Source: an uncultured Limosilactobacillus sp. (GTDB lineage Bacteria; Bacillota; Bacilli; Lactobacillales; Lactobacillaceae). Taken from it: a stretch of DNA of 64,000 nt. Location: positions 1 through 64,000 of the forward strand of contig NZ_CAKPYE010000010.1 in the NCBI RefSeq assembly GCF_934202705.1, in the 5' to 3' direction. Below, piece by piece: positions 41,587 through 50,923 of the stretch (positions within the stretch are counted from its first letter, which is position 1; each line of letters starts with the position of its first letter). The position numbers and the translations under genes are program-made. The notes beneath the pieces were generated by a model. That model was not told where the DNA came from. It did no database searches and worked only from the letters and a program-made list of their open reading frames with translations.

Positions 41587-42861
41587 ATGGAAACCATTCA
41601 AATCGGGATGCTCGGCTTGGGAACGGTCGGTTCTGGTGTTTTGCAAATGATCCAGCATAATGAAGATAAGGTGGTTAATGTCACCGGACGGCAGTTAAAT
41701 GTTAAGCGAGTCCTCGTTAAACACCCAGCACATCATCAAGACGTTGCTAACCAAGTCGCTTTGTCCACTTCAGTAGATGAAGTGATTAACGATGACGAAA
41801 TTCAGATTGTAGTTGAACTGATTGGTGGAATTCACCCAGCAAAAGAATACATTGAAGCGGCTTTACGCAACCATAAAAATGTCGTGACTGCTAATAAGGA
41901 TCTATTAGCAACATATGGACCCGAGTTAGTCAAACTTGCTCATGCTCACCATTGTGATTTGATGTATGAAGCGAGTGTGGCAGGTGGAATTCCAATTTTA
42001 CGGACGATTACTAATAGTTTTGCAGCTGATAAGATTACTGAAGTCAAAGGAATTGTCAACGGAACCACGAATTATATTTTGACACAGATGAGCCAGCAGG
42101 GCTGGCCGTATGATCAAGCGTTAAAAGCGGCCCAAAAACTTGGCTTCGCAGAAGCAGATCCGACCAATGATGTGACTGGCAAGGATGCTGCCTACAAGAT
42201 GGTGATCTTAAGTCAATTTGCTTTTGGCACGCAACTAACGATCAATGATTTTGCGGTCACGGGGATTGATCGCTTAAATGGTTTTGATGTTCAGCAAGCG
42301 GGCAAGTTTGGTTATGTCATTAAATTGGTAGGAATCGCCCAAGTGATTGGTGACGGAGTGTTTGTTGAGGTGGCACCGACTTTGGTACCAGTTGATCATC
42401 CTTTGGCAACCATTAACAACGAATACAATGCGGTGATGGTGACTGGGGAAGCCGTTGGTGACACGCTATTTTACGGTCGTGGAGCAGGTGGCTTGCCAAC
42501 TGCCAACAGTGTTTTAAGCGATATTATTTCAGTGACAAAGAACCTCGTTTTGAAGACTAATGGTAACTTCTTTAATAACTATCAACGTCAATATATTCCC
42601 GCTGCGGTTAGTGAAGTAGTTTATCCATACTTCTTATCGATTACTATGCCAGATGTTACTGGTCAGATGTTGAAATTAACCCAAATTATGACGGAAATTG
42701 ATGCCAGCTTTAGTCAAATTACACAGACCGAGGCAGATGGACTCGCCCATATTGTGATCATTACACATAAAATGACGTCACAGCAGTTAGCGGCCTTTAA
42801 AGCACGCGTGGCAGATGATTCCACCATCAATTTAGGGGCGGCCTACAAGGTCTTAAAGTAG
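41587..42861 (+). CDS. hom: Homoserine dehydrogenase
   Basis: This enzyme of about 424 residues reduces aspartate semialdehyde to homoserine. It has an NAD(P)-binding start GMLGLGTVGSGVLQM, the signature GGIPILRTITNSFAADKI near residues 132-149, GIVNGTTNYIL, and a C-terminal ACT domain (about 350-425) expected to sense threonine. ATG 41587 is placed better than ATG 41584 relative to GAGGTG. thrB follows after 13 bases. Aspartokinase and the semialdehyde dehydrogenase are not in the window. Confidence 0.95.
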   Translation: METIQIGMLGLGTVGSGVLQMIQHNEDKVVNVTGRQLNVKRVLVKHPAHHQDVANQVALSTSVDEVINDDEIQIVVELIGGIHPAKEYIEAALRNHKNVVTANKDLLATYGPELVKLAHAHHCDLMYEASVAGGIPILRTITNSFAADKITEVKGIVNGTTNYILTQMSQQGWPYDQALKAAQKLGFAEADPTNDVTGKDAAYKMVILSQFAFGTQLTINDFAVTGIDRLNGFDVQQAGKFGYVIKLVGIAQVIGDGVFVEVAPTLVPVDHPLATINNEYNAVMVTGEAVGDTLFYGRGAGGLPTANSVLSDIISVTKNLVLKTNGNFFNNYQRQYIPAAVSEVVYPYFLSITMPDVTGQMLKLTQIMTEIDASFSQITQTEADGLAHIVIITHKMTSQQLAAFKARVADDSTINLGAAYKVLK

Positions 42862-42874
42862 GGTGGTGAACTAA

Positions 42875-43735
42875 ATGGAAATACAAGTTCCGGCATCTAG
42901 TGCAAATTTGGGACCAGGATTCGATTCCATTGGGATTGCGGTGTCACTATATTTACATTTAACAGTAGTGAAGACTAGTAACCAGTGGCAAGTGGATCAT
43001 CAATTGGGCAACCTGCCGCATGATCAGAACAATATGATTGTCAAAACGGCATTGAAAGTTGCCCCTAATTTAAAGCCTCACCATCTCCGTGTTCAAAGTG
43101 ATATTCCGGTAACTCATGGACTGGGAAGCAGTTCGAGCGCGATTGTTGCTGGAATTGAGTTGGCAAACCAATTAGCACATTTACAACTAAGCAATGAAGC
43201 CAAGGTTGAAATTGCTAGTCAATTTGAAGGGCATCCTGACAATGTTGCGCCGGCAATTTTAGGTGGCTTAGTAGTGGGCACAAATGTAAATGATCATTTT
43301 GCTGCTGTGGAGGCCCCCTTGCCACCGTTTGATCTGGTTGCTTATATTCCAGCTTATAATTTAGCAACCAAAAAGGCGCGGGCAGCGCTGCCTCACCAAC
43401 TTGATTATCAGCAGGCAACTCACGCGAGCGCGGTTGCCAATACTTTAGTGGCCTCATTGTTTAGCTGTAATTATCAAATGGCTGGCGAACTCATAGAAGC
43501 GGATGAATTTCATGAACAGTATCGTGCTTCACTAGTTCCAGAACTCGTAACAATTCGAAACTTAGCTCATCAAAACACTGCTGTTGCTACCTACTTGAGC
43601 GGAGCAGGACCAACCGTGATGACAATCCTTCCGCATGAACAGACTCCACCGTTTATCGAGAGTCTGCGGGGAGCTGGTTTAAATGATCGGGTGGAAATCT
43701 TGCATCCTGATCAATCAGGAGTGATCGTCAATTAG
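42875..43735 (+). CDS. thrB: Homoserine kinase
   Basis: This 286-residue GHMP kinase makes O-phosphohomoserine for threonine synthase. It has the N-terminal PASSANLGPGFDSIGIA, the ATP-binding loop VTHGLGSSSSAIVAG near residue 84-98, and the C-terminal SGAGPTVM near 245. GGTGG precedes the ATG. It is the last gene of the hom-thrB operon and is closed by a strong terminator. Confidence 0.96.
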   Translation: MEIQVPASSANLGPGFDSIGIAVSLYLHLTVVKTSNQWQVDHQLGNLPHDQNNMIVKTALKVAPNLKPHHLRVQSDIPVTHGLGSSSSAIVAGIELANQLAHLQLSNEAKVEIASQFEGHPDNVAPAILGGLVVGTNVNDHFAAVEAPLPPFDLVAYIPAYNLATKKARAALPHQLDYQQATHASAVANTLVASLFSCNYQMAGELIEADEFHEQYRASLVPELVTIRNLAHQNTAVATYLSGAGPTVMTILPHEQTPPFIESLRGAGLNDRVEILHPDQSGVIVN

Positions 43736-43753
43736 GAAGTTCATTGGTAATTT

Positions 43754-43792
43754 AAAAGGCGGCTCACGTGATTAAGCGTGAGCCGCCTTTTT
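43754..43792. terminator. Terminator after thrB
   Basis: AAAAGGCGGCTCACG pairs with CGTGAGCCGCCTTTT around an eight-base loop, followed by T. The A-run on the left may also serve the convergent transporter gene. Confidence 0.92.
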
Positions 43793-43843
43793 GAGGCCGA
43801 AGCATCAAATTAAATTAATGAGTTAGATAGGGAGTTATGAAAT

Positions 43844-45250
43844 TTAATTGTTGCTATCTTCGGCCTTGATGTTTTGAGCAATCTTATTAACGATGTCCTT
43901 GTGCATCTTTTCGTCCAACTTAACTTTAGCGATGAAGATGATCATCCCAATTAAGATGCAGAAGAAAGGAATGTAGAAACAGAAGGACTTAAAAATAAAG
44001 ATGTCGTGAGTGGAGATGGAAGCAGCAGTTGCATTCCCGGTCATGCCGGCCAAGCCAGCAATGAGTCCAGTTAATCCAGTAGTGACAGCGCCACAGAATT
44101 TATCCAGCATTGGCCGAACAGCTGAAGTAGCTGCTTCGGAACGGTGACCAGTTTTCCATTGTCCGTATTCCACACAATCTGCGATGGTTAAGAGTAACAC
44201 CATGAAGACCAGTGGGTTTGCTAAGGTATAAAGAACTTGGGCAACTAGCGTCATGGCAACGGTTTGGGTAAATGAGAAGATGATAAAGGCAATTAGTTCT
44301 ACACAAAGTGCGCCTACCATGATCTTACGCCGACCGAAGTACTTTGCCAAAGTTGGGTAGGAAATGATGGAAATAAATCCAGTTACCATCCCAACCCAAC
44401 CAACCAGGGCCCAGCTAGATTGCGCATTCAAAACGTAACGGAAGTAGTAAAGTAAGAAGTTGTTTGTTGTTGAAGTACCTAAACAATAGATGATGTAAGA
44501 AAGTGACATCCAAAGCAGTTGGTCATTGTGAACTAACGTATGGAAAACTTGTTTCAACGTAATCTTTTCAGCGTTTTGATCGGTGACGATGGAGTCCTTT
44601 TCCTTCGTTCCAAAGGCAGCAAAACAAGATCCAATTAATTCAACTAGCCCAACAGTCAAAGCAAACATAAACCAACCATGAACAGTAAAGTTTTTGGAAC
44701 CGGAGAAGAAGGTCAATAGTGAAGCATAGACAACAGTAATGATGTTCCCACCAAGGGTTGAACCAATCCGAGCACCAGTTGCGGTAAAGCCACGATCATC
44801 TGAGCTAAGGGACATTGCAGGGAGTAATCCCCAGAAAGAAATGTCCTTAAATGCATAAACTAAGTAAAGGGCAAGAAATAAGATTGTGAATAGAACCAAG
44901 AAGAGGGCACCATTACTGGTTGACATCCCACCCATGGTCGTGAAGAGGAATGGACTACAGATTCCTAAAATCAGCCCAGTACCAAAGATCCATGGACGGT
45001 ACTTCCCCCATTTAGAGTCGGTTTTGTCAATCATGGAACCAATAAATGGATCCAGAACTAATTCGATAATCCGGATAATCATTAAAATCATTGTCACAAT
45101 GGCGACCATTTTGGTGGTGTAGCTTTTGCTACCATTGGAGAACATTAAACTTGTAATAAACATGAGCATGTATGTGTTTAGAATCCCATAGAAAGAATCA
45201 TGACCAAATGCTCCTAAACCGTAACAGATTGTGTTTTTCCATTTACTCAT
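43844..45250 (-). CDS. GPH-family alpha-galactoside:cation symporter
   Basis: The 468-residue protein of the glycoside-pentoside-hexuronide family (MelB-like) has 12 membrane segments. The conserved DPFIGSMIDKTDSKWGKYRPW near residues 64-84 is present, split here by its loop, and KYFGRRKIM occurs near 305. It lacks the C-terminal IIA domain seen in RafP/LacS. It lies 12 bases downstream of the GH36 alpha-galactosidase gene in one operon, so melibiose or raffinose-type sugars are the likely substrate. Confidence 0.87.
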   Translation of the reverse strand: MSKWKNTICYGLGAFGHDSFYGILNTYMLMFITSLMFSNGSKSYTTKMVAIVTMILMIIRIIELVLDPFIGSMIDKTDSKWGKYRPWIFGTGLILGICSPFLFTTMGGMSTSNGALFLVLFTILFLALYLVYAFKDISFWGLLPAMSLSSDDRGFTATGARIGSTLGGNIITVVYASLLTFFSGSKNFTVHGWFMFALTVGLVELIGSCFAAFGTKEKDSIVTDQNAEKITLKQVFHTLVHNDQLLWMSLSYIIYCLGTSTTNNFLLYYFRYVLNAQSSWALVGWVGMVTGFISIISYPTLAKYFGRRKIMVGALCVELIAFIIFSFTQTVAMTLVAQVLYTLANPLVFMVLLLTIADCVEYGQWKTGHRSEAATSAVRPMLDKFCGAVTTGLTGLIAGLAGMTGNATAASISTHDIFIFKSFCFYIPFFCILIGMIIFIAKVKLDEKMHKDIVNKIAQNIKAEDSNN

Positions 45251-45262
45251 AATTAGACACCT

Positions 45263-47446
45263 CTAAACTTCCTTAAAGTAATGAACTTCTGACAGGTAAT
45301 CACCAACATGGGTTGGATCTCTAAATAGACCAACGTTCATAAGCTCGTCCCCACCATAGATTGAGCTATTTTCTTCTTCGCGGTAATCGCGGTACGGATC
45401 GAGGGCGACCATCTTTGTGTTAACGATTTCCATCCGATTCGTGTGCTGTTTTCTGAACATAAATAAGAGGGCTTCTGATTTGTCAGGACTGACAAATTCC
45501 CAGGCAACAGTATTGCCCTTGAACGGACTTTCCAAGCGATAGAAATCACCATATTGGATTAAGTGCCGATGCTTTTTGTAAAAGGCGATTTGTTTTTTCA
45601 CTAATTTTTTCTCTTTGTTAGTTAGATCGGCGAGATCAAGTTCGTAACCAAAGACACCAGCCATAGCAACGTCACCACGGGTCTTAAAGCTAATGTCGCG
45701 ACCAGTTTGCTGGTTTGGTGAGACTGAAACATGGGCGCTCATCGAAGAGATTGGATAAACTAGGGAAGTCCCATCCTGAATTTTTAGCCGTTCGCCAGCA
45801 TCAGTATCATCTGATGGCCAACTTTGTGGCATATAATAAAGAATTCCAGCATCAAAACGGCCCCCGCCACCAGAACAACCTTCAAAAAGAATGTTGGGAT
45901 AGCGCTTAGTTAAGCGATCCATTAAGTCATAAACCCCTAAGATTACTCGGTGGGCAATTTCACCCTGATGTTCAGCAGAAGTTGCTTTCGAGAAGACCTC
46001 GGTTAGATTACGGTTGCAATCCCATTTAATGTAATCAATTGGCACATGATCTAAGATGGCACACATTTGCTTAAAAATGTTATCGACAATTTCTGGACGG
46101 CTAAAGTCCAAAACTAGTTGGTTTCGCGAAAGAGTTGATCCCCGGCCGGGTTCGGCTAAGGCCCAATCAGGATGTTTTTGGTAGAGTTTAGAATCAACTG
46201 ATACCATTTCTGGTTCAAACCAAAGACCAAATTTCATCCCTGCATCATGGGTTTGCTTGGCCACGCGCTGGAGGTTGACTTTATCATGGTTAACAAACCA
46301 GTCGCCAAGTGAAGAGTTGTCATCATTACGATGACCAAACCAGCCATCGTCAAGGACAAACATTTCAATTCCCAGTGGCTTAGCTTCCTTGACAACCTCA
46401 TCGAGCTTATCGTTATCAAAGTCGAAGTAGGTCGCTTCCCAATTATTGATGACGATTGGACGATCAGCATACTTAAACTTGCCGCGGGCTACCCGTTCAC
46501 GAAGCAGGTGGTGGAATGCCTGTGACATTCCGTTCAGTCCTTTTGTACTATAGACGGTGATTGCTTCTGGAGTTTGAAATTCCTCACCAGGTTCAAGATG
46601 CCAAGTAAAGTTAAAATCATTAATACCTGCAATTAGTCGTGTTTGATCGATTTGATCCCGTTCAATGGAGATTTGGTGATTACCTGAGTAGACTAGCAAG
46701 ATCCCCAATGCGTTACCACTGAATTCATCAGTATTTGGATCCACCAACGCAGCAAATGGGTTCATATGATGGGAACTGGAATCCCGACGACTTGAAATTT
46801 CAAAAATTCCTTGATGTAGACCAATCCGTCGGGTTTGTCGCTCAAGCGCATATTGCCCCGGAAGGTATACCAGATCGTAGTTGTGCTTTGGTAAATCGAG
46901 TTGCAAAGACGCAATTTTTTCAATATCAATTGATTGTTGGCTGGTGTTTTTCAAACGTGCGTTGCGAGTGATGACTGGCCGATTTTTATAAATTGTGTAA
47001 ACCAAGATCAGTTCAACATCCAAGGTTTGGTCTTTTAATGTGACTTCCAAAGTTTCCGCTTCGTCATCATCGTTAACGTATGATGATGGTAAGCCGTTTA
47101 GTGTTGGTTTTCCGGAAATAATTCTGTATGAATCATAACGAAAGTCCGTTAATCGTGCCCCATCTGCCCCTTTAATCGTAATAGCAGGGAGGCGATAGTC
47201 ACCGGTATTATTACCAGAATATTCCTGTAAGAGGTCATCTTTTGAATAAGTCCGATCTGTCGAGTGCGGAAGGTTACCAGAAAAACCACGATCTACTCGT
47301 GGATAGCGACGTTCACCATGGTAGTGACGAATTTTCGGTCCATAGTAAAGATGACTTAGTAGACCGCCCTTTTCAATCGAGAATAAGTAAGAGATTGAAG
47401 AATTGCTAAGATTAAAAACCTGTTGCTTTTCATCGAAAGTAATCAT
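45263..47446 (-). CDS. melA: GH36 alpha-galactosidase
   Basis: This 727-residue enzyme releases galactose from melibiose, raffinose and stachyose. The N-terminal beta-supersandwich leads to the barrel motif VLDDGWFGHRNDD near residue 360. The nucleophile is the Asp of YIKWDCNR near 480, and the acid/base Asp lies in PSDDTDAGERL near 550. It has no signal peptide, so it acts inside. ATG 47446 is chosen for AAGGGAG upstream; the frame extends 10 codons further without a site. It is divergent from the LacI-type regulator. Confidence 0.93.
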   Translation of the reverse strand: MITFDEKQQVFNLSNSSISYLFSIEKGGLLSHLYYGPKIRHYHGERRYPRVDRGFSGNLPHSTDRTYSKDDLLQEYSGNNTGDYRLPAITIKGADGARLTDFRYDSYRIISGKPTLNGLPSSYVNDDDEAETLEVTLKDQTLDVELILVYTIYKNRPVITRNARLKNTSQQSIDIEKIASLQLDLPKHNYDLVYLPGQYALERQTRRIGLHQGIFEISSRRDSSSHHMNPFAALVDPNTDEFSGNALGILLVYSGNHQISIERDQIDQTRLIAGINDFNFTWHLEPGEEFQTPEAITVYSTKGLNGMSQAFHHLLRERVARGKFKYADRPIVINNWEATYFDFDNDKLDEVVKEAKPLGIEMFVLDDGWFGHRNDDNSSLGDWFVNHDKVNLQRVAKQTHDAGMKFGLWFEPEMVSVDSKLYQKHPDWALAEPGRGSTLSRNQLVLDFSRPEIVDNIFKQMCAILDHVPIDYIKWDCNRNLTEVFSKATSAEHQGEIAHRVILGVYDLMDRLTKRYPNILFEGCSGGGGRFDAGILYYMPQSWPSDDTDAGERLKIQDGTSLVYPISSMSAHVSVSPNQQTGRDISFKTRGDVAMAGVFGYELDLADLTNKEKKLVKKQIAFYKKHRHLIQYGDFYRLESPFKGNTVAWEFVSPDKSEALLFMFRKQHTNRMEIVNTKMVALDPYRDYREEENSSIYGGDELMNVGLFRDPTHVGDYLSEVHYFKEV

Positions 47447-47490
47447 AACGTAACTCCCTTTCATTTGATGTTTCAAGAGTAAAATAAAAA

Positions 47491-47596
47491 GCGCTTACAG
47501 TAAACGCTTTCTTTGATTTCAACAATGAAACAAACTTTAATATCCCTGATATTATCACGACTTGAAACGTTTACTATTTTATTGGTAAACATTTAG
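47491..47596. promoter_or_regulatory. Operators between melA and the LacI-type gene
   Basis: Three similar LacI-family sites occur: GTAAACGCTTTC (47500-47511), TGAAACGTTTAC (47563-47574, reverse orientation) and GTAAACATTTAG (47585-47596). The first overlaps a 12/14 cre match. TTGGTA (47582-47587) and TAATAA (47605-47610), 17 bases apart, form a possible regulator promoter overlapping the third site, implying autoregulation. Confidence 0.6.
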
Positions 47597-47636
47597 TGGT
47601 ATGCTAATAAACAAAAAAACAGTGAGGTAGTTAGGA

Positions 47637-48674
47637 ATGGCAAGTATTCGTGATATTGCAAAAGAGGCCGGTGTTTCACCCGCTACCGTTTCACGGGTGT
47701 TAAGTCAAGATAAAAAGTTTTCAGTCCGTTCGTCAACACGGAAACGAGTGATGGAGGTGGTCAATAAACTTCATTATGACCCACGGGAACATCGTGACAT
47801 GGTTCAACCCATTCCTCACCGTGACCGTCAGATTATTGTCTTATGTTCGCTGACTAGTAGTCAAGAAACGCGAGATCTGTATTTTGCAACAATTGATGAG
47901 GCAATTCATGAAGAAGCTGAGATGCTCCATATTAAAGTCGGAGCGTTTGTGCGTTTCCCAAATCCAACATTTGATTATGCAGTTGTCGAAAAATTTGATG
48001 GGGTCATTATTATTGGAACGTTTAGCGAACGGTTTTTAAATAGCTTGCATCGTTTTAATCGGAATATGGTCGTGGTTGATGAGTACCGGTATTTCGATCA
48101 ATTTGACCTGGTAAGGAATAATTATCATGATGAAACGGTACGAACATTAGATCTGCTGTATCAACAAGGCCACCGCAAAATTGCGTTTATCGGCGGTGAA
48201 ATTAATCAGATGGAAAAGGCCGGGATTACTGGTGAAAAAATAATGGATATTCGGACTTCTGCGTATTTAAATTGGATGCAGATTCATCACTTGCATTCCA
48301 AAAATTTAACTACTGATTGGAGTACTCACGAAGGGTACCAGGCAATGGAAGAATTGTTGAATAGCGATACCTTGCCAACAGCAGCCATGGTCGCCAGTGA
48401 TCAATTAGCGATTGGTGCGTACCGGTCAATTCAATTGCATCATTTAGTGATCCCCGAAGATTTAGAGGTGGTCAGTTTTAACGATTCACAGGTTGCCTCA
48501 TATTTAGTGCCTTCGTTATCGTCTGTTCATGCACCCAGTAAGGAAATGGGGCGTTCGGCGGTGCGATTATTGTTAGATCGTTGGCATAACCGACGGACAG
48601 TTCCGTGGCAGGTAGTCTTGCCATCAAAGTTGATCCTTCGGGAAAGTACAACGCTTTCGAGCAAAAAGGGTTGA
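47637..48674 (+). CDS. LacI-family regulator of the alpha-galactoside operon
   Basis: The 345-residue regulator has an N-terminal helix-turn-helix, SIRDIAKEAGVSPATVSRVL (residues 3-22), and a periplasmic-binding-protein-like sensor with GHRKIAFIGG near 180 and VASDQLAIGAYR near 255. It is divergent from melA and the symporter, with three candidate operators in the shared gap. It probably represses them in the absence of alpha-galactosides. The inducer is inferred. Confidence 0.9.
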   Translation: MASIRDIAKEAGVSPATVSRVLSQDKKFSVRSSTRKRVMEVVNKLHYDPREHRDMVQPIPHRDRQIIVLCSLTSSQETRDLYFATIDEAIHEEAEMLHIKVGAFVRFPNPTFDYAVVEKFDGVIIIGTFSERFLNSLHRFNRNMVVVDEYRYFDQFDLVRNNYHDETVRTLDLLYQQGHRKIAFIGGEINQMEKAGITGEKIMDIRTSAYLNWMQIHHLHSKNLTTDWSTHEGYQAMEELLNSDTLPTAAMVASDQLAIGAYRSIQLHHLVIPEDLEVVSFNDSQVASYLVPSLSSVHAPSKEMGRSAVRLLLDRWHNRRTVPWQVVLPSKLILRESTTLSSKKG

Positions 48675-48718
48675 GTTAATTCATTAAAGTTAGGTACAAT
48701 TTAAGCGAGGTGATGATG

Positions 48719-49282
48719 ATGACAGTTAACTTAGCAGAGATTAAGCAGCAAGTCACTCAGGGTGTGAATGAGTTACTTGAGGAAGCTCATTTACAAGCTG
48801 GAGACACATTCGTTCTCGGTATTTCAACTAGTGAAGTGGCGGGCGTCAAATTGAGTGGTGCGCCATCTGTTGATGTTGGACGGACCATTGTTAATACGCT
48901 GGTTGATATTTTATCTCCCCTGCAGATTAATTTGGCAGTGGAAGGATGTGCTGAAATTAATCGCGCCTTGACGGTTGAACGCCAAGTTGCGGAAGAACAT
49001 CATTGGGAAATCGTAACGGTTTATCCATCAGTGAATGCAAGCGGTGCAGCCCAGATTGCTGCTTTTGAGCGTTTTGAAGACCCGGTGGAAGTTGAACATA
49101 TTACTGCTCAAGCCGGAATGGACATTGGTGATTGTGATATTGGAATGCATGTCCAGTTCGTTCAAATTCCCGTTCGAACGTCAATTCAAACAGTTGGTCA
49201 GGCCCATACACGATACTTACGTTCACGCCCGAAATTAGTTGGTGGAGAACGAGCTAAATACACCTGGAAACCGTTCAGTTAA
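48719..49282 (+). CDS. UPF0340 (DUF436) protein, copy 2
   Basis: This protein of about 187 residues is collinear with the copy at 4219-4791. It shares the ISTSEVAGVK, GCAEINRALTVER and AAQIAAFERFEDPVEVEH blocks and the C-terminal RYLRSRPKLVGGERAKYTW. The conserved Cys in the middle block is kept. Several ATG codons cluster at 48713-48719, and 48719 lies best relative to GAGGTGAT. The function is unknown. It follows the LacI-type gene by about 45 bases with a possible TACAAT in between, and ends at a terminator. Confidence 0.83.
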   Translation: MTVNLAEIKQQVTQGVNELLEEAHLQAGDTFVLGISTSEVAGVKLSGAPSVDVGRTIVNTLVDILSPLQINLAVEGCAEINRALTVERQVAEEHHWEIVTVYPSVNASGAAQIAAFERFEDPVEVEHITAQAGMDIGDCDIGMHVQFVQIPVRTSIQTVGQAHTRYLRSRPKLVGGERAKYTWKPFS

Positions 49283-49288
49283 AAAGAA

Positions 49289-49323
49289 AGCCGCAGTTTA
49301 GTGATTGACGCTAAACTGCGGCT
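49289..49323. terminator. Bidirectional terminator
   Basis: AGCCGCAGTTTAG (49289-49301) pairs with CTAAACTGCGGCT (49311-49323). The minus-strand tail CTTTCTTTTT is the better T-run, so it mainly serves the convergent flavoprotein gene. Confidence 0.85.
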
Positions 49324-49328
49324 GTTAT

Positions 49329-49955
49329 TTATTTTTGCTCGTCATTCGATTGCTCATCTTTGTAAACATCTGAATAGTCGGCATTCTGGGAAGCACTAGC
49401 GAGTGCGTCTAAATCCACCGTGGTGTTTGGATCACCATAAACGGTTTCAGGACCGGCAAGCTTTTCACCAGGCTTCATGTCCTTCAATCCGGCCGGAATA
49501 TGAATACGAGCCGAAATTTTATTGGCATCAAGTCGCCAGACCGCAACCTTGCCCAGCATTCGCTCTGTAAATTGCGGGTGCTCTTTAATGTAGTGATCGG
49601 TCATGACGTTTAGACCATGAAGCATTTCTTGGTGATCAGTAACTTTAGTAATAATCCCTTGACCAATCACGCTTTGAAATTCAGCGCTGTAATGGAAAGG
49701 TTTCGGGACAAGGCGGAATTTTTGACCACCATCTAGTTCGAAGCCAACGTGAGGATCAGCAGCTAATAATCGACCCGTAGTGTGACTGTCATCACCATGA
49801 AACCAGAAAGTATATTGACCGTCAACTTCTTCATAGCCAAAGTGCACAGGAGTTTGATAGATGCTTTCGCCATCGTGCATGCCAATGACCAGGACTTCCA
49901 TCTTATCGAGAACTTGGTTAATGTGATCATGATCAAAATAAGTGTCAGCTTTCAT
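49329..49955 (-). CDS. Pyridoxamine 5'-phosphate oxidase-family flavin-binding protein
   Basis: The 208-residue protein has the split-barrel FMN-binding fold of the PNPOx/NimA group. YQTPVHFGYEEVDGQYTFWF (about 33-52) and the DDSHTTGRLLAADPHVGFEL region (about 55-75) are typical. The Glu/Asp-rich tail after residue 190 is dispensable-looking. Related proteins include nitroimidazole reductases; the substrate here is unknown. GGAGG precedes the ATG. It lies next to the pyridoxal/HMP kinase gene, which may be coincidence. Confidence 0.75.
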   Translation of the reverse strand: MKADTYFDHDHINQVLDKMEVLVIGMHDGESIYQTPVHFGYEEVDGQYTFWFHGDDSHTTGRLLAADPHVGFELDGGQKFRLVPKPFHYSAEFQSVIGQGIITKVTDHQEMLHGLNVMTDHYIKEHPQFTERMLGKVAVWRLDANKISARIHIPAGLKDMKPGEKLAGPETVYGDPNTTVDLDALASASQNADYSDVYKDEQSNDEQK

Positions 49956-50033
49956 AATGCGCCTCCGAATAAACTATTGTTATACTTTAATTGTAGCAGA
50001 AATAAAATTAAAAGTTGTCGGGAACGTGATATT

Positions 50034-50831
50034 TTATAATGATTGTTCACCAGCCCAATGGTTAATGGGACCAAAACTTTGACCAATTGCCAGCGGATGG
50101 TGAATCGCAACATCGACAAAATGATTGGCTCGTTTAATTGCATTTGAAATTGAATTTCCCTTAGCCAGTTCTGCAGTAATAATTGCGGAGAATGAGTCAC
50201 CGGCACCGTTGAGCTTTTTAGTTTTCACAAATTGATTGTCTAACCAAAAAGAGGTTCCGTCTGCTAAGAGCACGTAATTATGGATAATGGAATTATGCTT
50301 TGCATCATGTTGTCCTTTAATTACCACGTTTTTGGCACCCATTTGTTGGAGTTCATGAGCCCCCGCGATAATGTCTTGTGAACTTAGGAAATCTTTGCCC
50401 AGTAGTTCTTCGGCTTCCATAAAGTTTGGCGTGATGATCGTTGCCAGAGGAATGATTTGCTTGCGGAAATTCTCAAATGCTTCATTGCTCAATAAACGGT
50501 CATGTCGTTTTGTAATGATTACCGGGTCAACAACTAATGGACCAAAATCTGCGGAGGCATATCGTTGAGCAACGACATTAATTGTTGCTGAATTAGCTAA
50601 CATGCCGGTTTTAGCTGCAGTAATATGGAACTCTGCGAGGTCATGAAATTCCTCTTTAATAAATGAAGGCGGCATAATTGATGAGGCTGTAATGGCGGTG
50701 GCATTTTCGGCAACGACTCCGGTGAGGACTCCATGCCCGTAAACACCATCTGCATAGAATGAATGGAGGTCAGCTGCTAATCCAGCGCTCCCGTTCGAAT
50801 CAAATCCAGCAATTGTTAATGCTTGTTTCAT
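50034..50831 (-). CDS. Pyridoxal/hydroxymethylpyrimidine kinase (ThiD/PdxK family)
   Basis: The 265-residue ribokinase-fold enzyme has an N-terminal LTIAGFDSNGSAGLAADLHSF (AG.D.SGGAG-like loop), VVDPVIITKR near residue 100, VIKGQHD near 168, and the catalytic LNGAGDSFSA near 206. Family members phosphorylate HMP or HMP-P for thiamine, or pyridoxal for vitamin B6. In the signature the usual SGGAG reads NGSAG, as in pyridoxal-kinase-like Firmicutes forms. No thiamine genes are nearby. GGGAG precedes the ATG. Confidence 0.82.
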   Translation of the reverse strand: MKQALTIAGFDSNGSAGLAADLHSFYADGVYGHGVLTGVVAENATAITASSIMPPSFIKEEFHDLAEFHITAAKTGMLANSATINVVAQRYASADFGPLVVDPVIITKRHDRLLSNEAFENFRKQIIPLATIITPNFMEAEELLGKDFLSSQDIIAGAHELQQMGAKNVVIKGQHDAKHNSIIHNYVLLADGTSFWLDNQFVKTKKLNGAGDSFSAIITAELAKGNSISNAIKRANHFVDVAIHHPLAIGQSFGPINHWAGEQSL

Positions 50832-50876
50832 AATACTTCTCCCATTATTAAATAATTTATACTTACCCTAACACAA

Positions 50877-50907
50877 AACCCGGAATGTATCATCAACATT
50901 CCGGGTT
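50877..50907 (-). terminator. Terminator of adhE
   Basis: AACCCGGAATGT pairs with ACATTCCGGGTT around seven bases. On the minus strand the stem is followed by TTGTGTT. Confidence 0.8.
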
Positions 50908-50923
50908 AAAAAGTTAATTAAGA

